DNA of 41,686 nt from Saccoglossus kowalevskii (lineage: Eukaryota > Hemichordata > Enteropneusta > Harrimaniidae), in the NCBI RefSeq assembly GCF_000003605.2, contig NW_003149770.1:59391-101076 (forward strand), read 5' to 3'. The notes under the pieces are model-generated. The model made no database searches. It had not been told where the DNA came from and saw only the letters and a list, made by a program, of their open reading frames with translations. This document shows, in pieces, positions 23,701 through 35,700 of this stretch. Position numbers and translations under genes: made by a program. Position 1 is the first letter of the stretch, and each line of letters opens with the position of its first letter.

Positions 23701-26700
23701 AAAGCCACAATATGATTAGTAGTGCTCAACAAATACTGTTTTTAAAAGCGCTAAAATTTTGCACACTTTAAATCTAACTTAGTTGTTTCGATATACCCAA
23801 AAAACACAATTTAATGCTCGGAGAGTCCAATTCAATAAACATGGAAAAACCAGTAAAGAAGTATTTTTAATATAAGTTTAATGTTGCATTCTGAGGTCAT
23901 GAATTGGAATTAATATGATCAAAACGGATAGTCTAAAGAAACTTGGTGAATCAATACATGTTGAAACACTGCAAAATCATCAGAAAATAAAATTCAAATG
24001 CACAAATATGAAGCTGAAACAAATAAATTTGTTTTGGGTTCCCATGAAGGTGTGTAGTTGCTTGGCTACCATGTGTGTGGAGAGGGATTGAATCAACGTA
24101 GATTCACTTGGGTCAGCAGAAATATGCAGTGTTAGACAATTTTCTTTCTGTACCAGCTACAGTTTTGTACGGCAAATTGATTCTGTATTTGTAGAAATCC
24201 AACACTACCATGAAAGCTCACAAACTTTTCATTGAATATAGAAAATGTGTTTTACATTCATACACTCAAAATAAAAAGGGACAAAATATAATTTATATCC
24301 CTACAGGGATTTTTTTTAAACAAGGGAACAGAGCACAGCGCCCTCATGCCATGGCCATGCACCCCCTTACCCTAGGGAGCAGATTTTCTGGCAACCATAA
24401 AATTCTGATTGACCAGGGATCACATGTGGCCACAGTCTTCAACTGTGACCTGTCTGATAGTAGTTTTGGCCCTAAGGAAGCCATAGAATGCTCTATTTTA
24501 ACTTAGAATTATCAAAAACTCCAAACCCGGGTAGGGAGAATTTATCTCCCCAACTTGGTGGCACCACTAAATTGCAGTGCTCTCTCTTGCAGTTTTTTTT
24601 CTAGAAAAGACTCTGTCTCTACATGTATGTTATCTATATGTGGCTTTGTAAAATCTTTCTGGGGAAAACATACAAGCATGCATGTATATTCAACTTACGA
24701 AAAACTGATACAAATAGACCCAGGGATGAATTGGTTGTTAAATTTACCTTCCCTTCTATCGCATGTGCATTCAGTAGTGTGGCAACCACGGAACATGCCC
24801 AGAAACTCAAAACTCGTCAAATTACTTACATTACATGCTTCGCACATTTAATTTGTGCAAATACAGACCATAAAATATTTCACATAATCACAAAGTGCAA
24901 ATTTTAAGTAAAGGTAAGATAACTAACCTCTGACAAATCTACCGCATTGACGTCGACGCCAGCTTTGACCAATGACAAGACCACACCACTGTGTCCCCAG
25001 TACGTGGCACACATCAACGGAGTACAGTTACGCCATGGATTCTGGACGGATGATCCCCATATCATTCCAACTAAAATATCAGCCTCAGCATTAATGTCTG
25101 CTCCAGCTTTTATCAACAGATCAACCACATTCTGGTGACCCTTCAGTGCAGCTAGGTGGAGTGGAGTTCTACCAAGCTACAGATGAATAAAAAATTACAA
25201 GGTAAACAGAAAATATCCATAGGTCTACATTTTATACAGTAATTGTACATAGGAGAAAGAAAAACAGAAAAAAAGTCTTTTGTATACATCAAAAAATTAC
25301 TTGAAAATACATATAATCCCATCAAATCACAGTTTAAAAAATAAAATGATTCTAAATATTATGGAAAGTTATATATACTTATATAACATTTCATCAAAAA
25401 TGTGTAGTGAACAAAAAACGAAAACATTGCATTTAATGTGGTAAAACAGACAGTGTAATAATATATATAGATATTTGGAGACTTTCTGTTAATATATATA
25501 TATACTTAAATTTATAGCATCACTACACATTTGTATCAAACTATTATCTTTGTCCTGTTTTTACGTTCGATTTCATGCATAATATAACAGATTTCATTGC
25601 ATATTGTCAACAAATAACACTTATTACGTAATGATTTTCCATTACCATTATAGTAATTTTTGTTTTAATAAAGCGAAGACACTGAATTTTCTAGTGTCTT
25701 TGGTTTAAACTCTTCTGAAAATTAAGTCTTATGAAAAAGTGAATTGGACAAAAGTTAGACTTATTAATGAATTCATGAGGTTTGAAATTGTGTGAAAGTC
25801 CACACATGCAAACAAACAAATAGCTATGATCATATTTTATGAATATGTTTCGTTTCTCAAAGTAGCGGTAAATTTTTCTCACCACGGTGTCTTTGATATT
25901 GACATTGATCTTGGCTTTCAGTAAGACATCAACCACGCCGGTATGGCCCCAATCACATGCACAATGTAGTGGTGTCAACCCTTTCCATGGATTCTGGTAC
26001 ACTGCTCCGGACTTTTTACCCATGATCTACAGCAAAGATATACCGGGTATATAACAACAACTACTATTTAGTCCAACATACAACGATTTTATTTAGCAAT
26101 GTTGATTATTTTTTCTGTTACATAACGAGTACAGTCGAACCTCGATTATCCAAACCAAGTGGGCGGGGGAAAATTAGTTTGGATACTGTAGTGGAGTTAA
26201 TTATTCACTGGGTTTTAATTTTGCTAATTTTGCTTACTGGAAAATGGGCTAAATTAAAACCCAGTGAATATGTAAAATTTAGCATGGAACACATTATCTA
26301 AATGATAAAACCGTGAATTTAAAATCCACTGAATATGCCTGAAATGGTAAATCAACAAAATTTAAACCCAGTGAAAATTAGTCATTTTACAGTAACTGAT
26401 TCCAACCTTGGAAACAAACATGTACGCAGAAAATAAACACAATTGCCTAAATATTGCTTGCTGTATTTTATTTACACACCAATCGTCATGTAATGTCGAT
26501 AGTGTGATTGTTTGTAATTACATACATGTATGTGATTAAATCTTGGTACAGTCAAATCTGCATCAGTGACCACCTTGATATAAAGACTACCTGTCCATAG
26601 TGATCACCTTGATATAAAGACTACCTGTCCATAGTGATCACCTTGATATAAAGACTACCTGTCCATAGTGACCACCTTGATATAAAGACTACCTGTCCAT

Positions 26701-29700
26701 AGTGACCACCTTGATATAAAGACTACCTGTCCATAGTGACCACCTTTATATTAAGACCACCTGCCCATAGTGACCACCTTTATATAAAGACAACATGCTT
26801 ATAGTGACCACCTTTATATAAAGACTACCTGTCCATAGTGACCACCTTTATATAAAAACTACCTGTCCATAGTGACCACCTTTATATAAAAACTACCTGT
26901 CCATAGTGACTACCTTGATATAAAGACTACCTGTCCATAGTGACCACCTTGATATAAAGACTACCTGTCCATAGTGACCACCTTGATATAAAGACAACAT
27001 GCTTATAGTGACCACCTTTATATAAAGACTACCTGTCCATAGTGACCACCTTTATATAAAAACTACCTGTCCATAGTGACCACCTTGATATAAAGACTAC
27101 CTGTCCATAGTGACCACCTTGATATAAAGACTACCTGTCCATAGTGACCACCTTGATATAAAGACTACCTGTCCATAGTGACCACCTTTATATTAAGACC
27201 ACCTGCCCATAGTGACCACCTTTATATAAAGACAACATGCTTATAGTGACCACCTTTATATAAAGACTACCTGTCCATAGTGACCACCTTTATATAAAGA
27301 CTAACTGTCCATAGTGACCACCTTTATATAAAGACTACCTGTCCATAGTGATCACATTGTTATAAAGACTACCTGTCCATAGTGATCACATTGTTATAAA
27401 GACTACCTGTCCATAGTGATCACATTGTTATAAAGACTACCTGTCCATAGTGATCACATTGTTATAAAGACTACCTGTCCATAGTGACCACCTTTATATA
27501 GACCACCTTCCCATAGTGACCACCTTTATATAAAGACTACCTGTCCATAGTGACCACCTTTATATAAAGACCACCTTCCCATAGTGAACATTTTTATATA
27601 AAGACCATCTGCTCAAACCTGTGTTTCCTGTTGGAAACTGCAGTGATTTTCATCATAGAGCATTTCATGTAACACTGACAGCCATTTTGACTCTGGTGAG
27701 TCAATTTAAAATGAAATATCATCAAATTCAAGACTCCTAAATTGAAATTAGTACCCAATGAATATTTCCAGGCATTCAAAATTCAGTCATGAAAAAATCC
27801 TGCATAGAGAAGGTGTTCTTATCTATCTTATATCCTGCATATTCTAAATAAGGCAAGGCATATCTTGTGTAGCAGTAAAGGGCACCACATGTGGTAGAGC
27901 AGGGAAATGTTTTCTGTTTTCAGAGGATTTTTTGTCGATCCAAATAAACATTTAATAATGTATAGAAAAGGATCGTCTGATAATTGTTAAATACTGAACT
28001 TTCATCTAGCTGTGTTGAGGTGTTAAATAATCTTAATTAAAAAAGATTTAATTGCACCACCACATAATTTTTCCTATTTTCCCCAGGATGCGAGGCAAAA
28101 CCTTTTATTTGTGAGCGATCAACAAATACATGTATTCATGAGACTATCAAATGTTGGCTTAGAGTGAGGGGCAGAATTTATATACTAGTATGTTCATTTG
28201 AAATTTCATGATATTTTTTTAAGGTTTACAACATATAATCAACTCATGATCACTGCGTGCTTAATTAATTTACTTTAAGTTGTACGTGTTTGCAAACTTC
28301 CCAGGACAAATTAACTGAACCAGGTTCATTTAATGCATCAACATAAAGCAACCTTGGTATGTGAAAACAACTTTCAACAAGCAATTTAACATACAATGAA
28401 GAATGGCAAAGAACAACAGAAACTAATACCCCCCCCCCAAAGAGAAAACTCGCCCTGAATGGAAAACATATAAGATCACAAAGGGATCTGTACCATAATA
28501 ATCACCCAAATGGCAGGGTTATTTACATATCCACAATCATTACAATCACAAAAGAAAAAAAAAAGAAAACTGTTCAACAGAGGAGAGTTTAGTGCATACA
28601 ACTAATACCTACCAACAATACAATAGGGCAGTTACTTGAGTGGAGAATTGAGTGTGATTTAAATAACAATAGTGTAACCTGGGGTGAAACTCGTGCCTTT
28701 CATTTCATTACTTGGTTTGACATACATATAGTAATGCAAGTAATACTCACTGATTTATAGTGGTTATTTTCTCAACATAAACACATGTATTTTATAGGTA
28801 AAATGTTCATTCAAGTGGTCAGTAGGAAAACAAAGATAGTGGAATATCTTATAAAAGAGAGCAATTTAGACTTAGACTGCTTATAACTAATTTCACAAGC
28901 CGAGACAAGTTAGTGAAAATTGTAGTATGTTGCAATGTTCAGTGAAAATTTCACTGCGGGTTCTCACAAATGTTATAAGATCTTCAAATGGAAAACATTA
29001 ATAAGGTTTACAGTATTTGCACAAGTACTAATTTTGGAAACTCCGTTGATCAGAAAATTCAATTTTTTGATTTGTATTTTATTTTAAATTTCTCAAAATA
29101 TTTAAAATTTTCGAGGGAAATAAAATAGTTTACTTACATAAAAAAATTATAATTTAAATTAGTCTGGACACTGTTTATATAAAATATATTACATTTCAAG
29201 GCAACAACGAGAATCACTGAATTTTGAAATTAAAAAAAGAATCACCCAAATCTGTGATATATAGAAAAAATTTTCTACATTATCTGAAGGACTAAATACA
29301 GGACAACAGAGGCGCTACAGTTACTAATTATAGTAAAAATGTGCAGTGAAACAATCATGGCTGATGCAGGCAATTTGCTGTTGACAAGGTAGTTTAATTA
29401 ATTGAAACATAGTTTTGCCAACAGGGTTCATGCAATGCAATGCAATGTAATGGGAATATTTAAAAAAAGGTTTTGAACTCAGACATCGACAACTAAGACT
29501 TGTCTATAGAAATTATACTGTATTCTGAATTCATTTAATGTGTATTAATGGCTGTACTTCAAGCCATCCCAATTTGAGACAAAATAATTTTCAGTAAACT
29601 TCACCGGGATTGAGTCGCAATGAATCTGGTGAAATTCACTCTTTGTCAGAAGTTTATTAAAATAATCAAATTGGATAAATTGCTGGAAGGTAAATTTGAC

Positions 29701-32700
29701 AAGTGGTACAGTATACTCACATCGATTGGTACTGCGTTGATTTCCGGTTCTCTTCTCAACAAAACCTCAGCCACAGCTTTGCGCCCGTTAACAGCAGCCA
29801 AGTGTAACGGAGTCCTTCCATACTGTGAAAAACAAGAAATTAACATAAAAACACCAATACAGTCAACATAATTTTTAAATACACAATACAACAGTATTAT
29901 AATTAGTATCGTTGCTTTCTGAAGTGAAAATTCACCTTAGGTCATCGAATTTGTTTACATTTTTTTCAAGCACCGAATGTAAATTTCTGATAACAAATGT
30001 CCCTCATTGACGAGCTCTAGCTTGCTATCCACAGTGACACCATTGCGAATAAGTAGTTTTATTAACAGAACCACATACACATATATTTCATAACGACGAC
30101 AGTGAATGATGAATTCTTGCTCACACACAAAATGTTAAAAATATTTTTGGACACATTCATGCCCAAGAAATTGTCATAAATACATCACTGAAAATTAATA
30201 GTATGTTATCTATAACACAAACAACAACTAATAAATTCAGAAAATGGAGAGGCTCCATTACCTTTGCTTTGTTCTGAAACTTTGGTGGAACTTTCGGTAG
30301 ACAAACTTTGTTTTATATTTCTTTTTTTTATTTCTATCTAGCTGTAAACTATACAGTACATGTAAGGTAAATTTCAGTGACTTAGTAAAAATCAGCCGTG
30401 TAGCCTTGAAAATTACACTTCTATAGTACTAGTTAGGAATTACATTTGTGGAATTAATTTGTCCAAACACAAACAATTTCAGCCAATCACTGAACCATAC
30501 TTGCATCATTTGAAGCACAAATGAAACCAAAATTTATTGTATTTTGGGTCAGCCAAAAAATATGACTTATTTTGACCACTGCAAATATACAGTAATGTAA
30601 AAAGACTCAGTATTGTTTTATTCAAACCACTGTACTGACATATTTATATATTTACAACTTGTAGCGATGCCAAAGTGGATGTTTAAAAGGCGTGAACATT
30701 TAAATCGTTGATCGTTGCCCAGTAACTGACTACGTACCTTATCTCTGGAGTTAACATCAGCATGGATATTTAACAGTGCCTCAGACACGTCTGCATATCC
30801 ATTTTGACAAGCCCAGTGTAAGGGGCTGTAACCGGCCTGTTGATGAATTAATACATGTATGAGGAAGGGGCAGACCATTATTTTTTTAGGAGGGTTGCAA
30901 TCATACAATTTTCAATACAATTTTATACTAGCACCCCCCAAAAAAAAATATTGGTGCACCCCTCTGAATATTACCCAGTTCAGGGTGCCCTCTTATATGA
31001 CTTATTTTGTAGGGTTTTGAGTTAAAAATAAAATCCTTGTAATCAAGTTGGGACAGCTCGTTACTGGGAAGAGAGGTTTTCAAGAATAAATAAAGATCCT
31101 TTACCGGTATATGTGGTTGTATGAAACATCTGAAGTTGTGCACATGGAATATGTTATTTTGTTTACAAAAAAACACAATAATAAAATGTTATTCAAGATC
31201 GCTGTAGGATCATCAATGTAAGATTTTATATTAAGTCAATGACGCAGGAGGGAACTAGCATAATTGGTTGGGTCTTTCGTCTGTAATAAATCAAATAGGC
31301 TTAGAGGAGAAAATGACCTGGTTATAAATCACATTTAATAGCAAGAGGGTTAAGACATTTTAACATTTTCTTAAAAATATGATACATGTAGCTAAGTTTA
31401 AGTACAGTCTTATGAATTTATTAACATTTTGGATTACAGAGCAAGCTGTCAAACCTTGGGGTTGCTACCATTTCAGGCATATTCAGTGGGTTTTAAATTC
31501 ACGGTTTTATCATTTAGATGATGTGTTCTATGCTAAATTTTACATATTCACTAGGTTTTAATTTAGTGCATTTTCCAGCCAGCGAAATAAGCAAAATTAA
31601 AACCCAGTGAGTTTCCTTATTTCAATTTGAATTTCCCCTAGTGAAATATCTGTGAGATTTGACTTGAAGTAAGAGCTACTTATTATTTGTCAATACAATT
31701 ATTATTAGGTTGTAATTTTAAGAGGACTATATCATTATCATATCATTGCATTAGACCATAAAAATTCATAAAGTTTTATAAATTCATCATTTGTTGCAGC
31801 AAAAAAGTTATGAAGGCAGCTACCACTTGTTATTCAATTAACTTCAGGTCAAAGGTTATCATAGCAGCAACAACAGGGTAAAGGTTATATCAAATAGTCA
31901 CCAAGTAAAGCAAAGTTACTCGGCAACCACCACTACCACATAAAGTCACTGTCAAAAAAATAAATCAGGAAGCTGGGTATCAAAAAATCAAGAATAAATT
32001 TTCCTTGATGGATGTTTTCCCGCCAGGTGTTTAGACGATCACATCGTAAGTTATGAACACCCCTACTGGAATTTGTTTTAGCATGTTGTTATAGCAACTA
32101 TTGTGTCAAATCTAAATCGGATATTATATTTATGTCCACAGTCAAAGTCAAGTCCAAATAAGCAGTGCAATGTACACTTGAATACAGAACAATTGTGATT
32201 CTTGTACTGTGTAAAGAGTGTATCATTAAAGGCTGGTGGTCATCGCACTGCACATACAGGAACTAGCATAATTGTTTGCATCAAGAAAAATTTAAATTAG
32301 CAAACTTTGAATTCAACTGATGATAATTTATTCCTAAATTGTTTAATAATTCGTTCTTATTTACAGGGTTGATAAATCACTTTAATATCAACTGTATCGC
32401 TCTGACCTTCCAATTTTACAAATAAAACAAAAAAGGAAAATAATATTTTTCAATCAAGATTATTATTTTCACATATTATAATTAATGAAATATGTCAATA
32501 GAAAGCATCAGCATTTAGAATTAAAAGAATAATAATATCATCACCTTGTCCTTCATATTGGTGTTAGCTCCACAGTCCAATAGTATCTCCACTATTTTGA
32601 TGTGACCGTAGGCGGCTGCTTTGTGTAGTGCAGTTGTGTTGCCCTGCAAGATAAAGTACCAACAGTTGAAAGAACAATAAATTATAATTTAATTACTGTA

Positions 32701-35700
32701 AAATAATTTATTTTCGCTTGGAATTAATTCTCGCTATTGTCGCTGAAGGAATGTGTCAGTGAAAAAAAATCCTGCAAATATATTTTTTTTTTCCTATATT
32801 TTACATTGAACTCGTCAAAAATCAGTGAAAATAAATTCTATAAAAACACCCAAAAAGTCTTCTCAGCGAAAATTAATTCCAGCTAAAATAAAGTATTTAA
32901 CAGTATTGAGAATTTGTATTTTTTTATTTTATGTGCTATAAAGAGAAATCAAAAGAGACGGATTTTTAGAACTTCTGATCATTGGGAAAAAAAACATTTG
33001 TTTTTTGTCGTGTTACTAGAAACATATAAAGAGAAACAATTGCATGTATTTTATACTGAATCACGTCTGCATTTATCATACATGTAAGTGCATACACTAC
33101 TATAATAAACTATACAAAAGTCTGATTCATATAGATTACAAGTATGACAAAATGTCATGGAATTTATGTCAAAATAAAAATTGATATTGCTTCTTATTCA
33201 TAAATGATATACTAACAGAATTTTTTACTCGTAATATTAGACTTGAAAACTATTACAGTTAATAATGTTAAACACTTCCTTCAAAACATAACCTTGAACT
33301 TCAAAGAATTAACAGTAAACATCTGCATGCAACAATATTTGTGTGGGGAAAAAACAGTTGCATTTTACCTGAATTAAATAATTTGATTTGAATGAACAAA
33401 TGGTGGAATAAGCTTTAAATTCTGAGAAAAAAAATCTCGGGAGCAAAAATAATAATAATGGCATTTTAGCATACAATGTATATATCACATTAAACTGCTG
33501 GTGACTGTCATTCTATTTAAATGCAATTCAAAATAGGTCATCACCATGACAACATACGTACACAAGGAAACACTGCAAGACCATTTTAACAATGCAATAA
33601 CAAGTTAATTTAAATGTCTGAAGGCAGGTGTTACAGACTTAATAATTAATAAAGCCCAAATAAGTCAAACAAATCATGTTGATTATAATAATTGCCAACA
33701 GTTATATGTTAATATCATAATAAACTAGAACACTGGAAAATCAGAATCACCATGGCAATAAATATTTCATTACTTTGTTCAGTCTGGCAATTTTAAATGT
33801 AATTGAAATGTAAATGCATGTGCAACTGAAATGAAGCTTAATTTTTTAACTGAATATTTCAATTAATTTGGGGTGTACAATGAACGCACATAGCTGAATT
33901 TAAAAAGCATATTTAACAACCAGTAATTCTGCATTTTTCAAGTAAAATAGTCCAAATATTAATGGATACACTGAGTTAAAAAAATAACATATATATTTGC
34001 TGCTACTGGTAGCGATACGATAAACAGTAATCTTAGATAAGATTTGTATACATTGTATCGTACACTATGGCATTCCACAAATCACTAGAATATTCTTTTT
34101 CTTTATATTATATTTTTATTTAATGTATTCTTTGGTTATTCAATGTAACTTATGTGTGAATGTTTGTTGTGTTGTATTTGCAGAGCCTGTAGTTTAATTC
34201 TGTTGTCCTTGGAATGAATACGAATAAATTATATAAAAAAAAAATGATATTGGGATATAAATCATTATTACACATCTGTCACTGTAATGCCTTAAGTACA
34301 GCATGTCGTAATTTTGCAATATTGCACTGGGCATTTCATCCTACCATATTAGGAAATGAGAATTCAAAATATGGAATGATTACCCGCGTAAGCGTCCTCT
34401 AATAATAAACAAGTCATTGTCAATGACACGTCCCCGTTCCGTTCATATTTGAGTGACATATACATTCAAAGCAGATCATGACCGAAATGCACCTGCATAT
34501 GTACAACACATTGTGCTAAATCTGAACAAAATCCATCCATGCATGACTGAGATCCGGTTCTGGAATTGTGAAAATACGTGATTTTGATGCATTTTCGGCC
34601 TTAAAATGGCCATCATTCCGCTATTGTTAAGCAGATCATGAAACAAATGCACATATCTATTTGTGACATGATGTACCATGTGTGTGTGAAGTTTGAACTT
34701 GATCAATCCAGACATGTCTTGGATACGGATCCAGAACTGAATTCTTTAACAAAATGGCCGCCAGTCGGCTATTTCGAACTTGATCCGAAAAAAAAAATGA
34801 GGTGCATCAAGGTCCTATTATGTTTAATGTATGTACCAAATTTGAATGAAATCCGTCCATGCATAACTGAGATTCGGGTCCGGAATGGTGAAAATGTGCG
34901 ATTTCAATGCATTTTCGGCCTTAAAATGGCCGCTATTCGGCTATCGTTAATCGGATCATGAAAAAAATGCATGTGCATATGTCCCATATAATGTGTGATG
35001 TATGAGTGAAGTTTGAACTTAATCGGTCCATGCATGTTCGAGATACAGGTGATCACGGACGCACGGACGGACGGACGCACACAGGGCAAAACATAAGTCC
35101 CCGTTTTCGGACTGCGTCCGAACGGGGACTAAAAAAAAAACATGACTGCCCCCAGGGTTTGACCGGATTCCACACAAAGAAGTTCGCTAAATATGTTCTA
35201 AACGTTTTCAATTTTGGTATTTCCATGATGCAATCCTTAGGTTATTAAAGGTTACTGCAAAGTATGCACTCAGACAGTACACGGCCACATTGACCTCCGC
35301 TGCGCGTCTGTTGATACTCCCACTGTACTGTCTTTGTGCATAATTTGCAGTATCATCATAATAACCTCATATTACCGTAATTAATATATATCTGACACCA
35401 AAAAAAATGAAATTGACTTGTTCGTAAAACACTGTACGATCACCGTACTCCCTTTGTGCATACTTTGCGGTATTTTTGTGATAAATTCATAATACTTTTT
35501 TTCCAAATAAAAACATTGTTTCTTACATGTTCACTGATGTAGTTGACAGCACAACGGCCACTCTTCATTAAGCGAGCTACCTCATGTGACTTGCCTTCCG
35601 CGGAGGCACTCAATAGTCTCTCATTTATCACAGACTGAAAACAAAAAAAAGAAGTTTTATGTAATATTTATATTATTATTGTATATAGTCATCATTTGAC

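Noticed and set aside
24210-24907. Overlapping plus-strand frames of 94-98 residues
   Set aside because: They run through the dispersed repeat copy B and adjoining intron of the ankyrin-death gene; frames are not preserved in copy A.
26562-27612. CRISPR-like regular array
   Set aside because: Units are directly adjacent with no unique spacers; this is a eukaryotic minisatellite.
35629-35631. GTG as the translation start of the ankyrin-death protein
   Set aside because: It lies 3 bp after a good acceptor, and a proper ATG exon in phase exists at 36988-37059.
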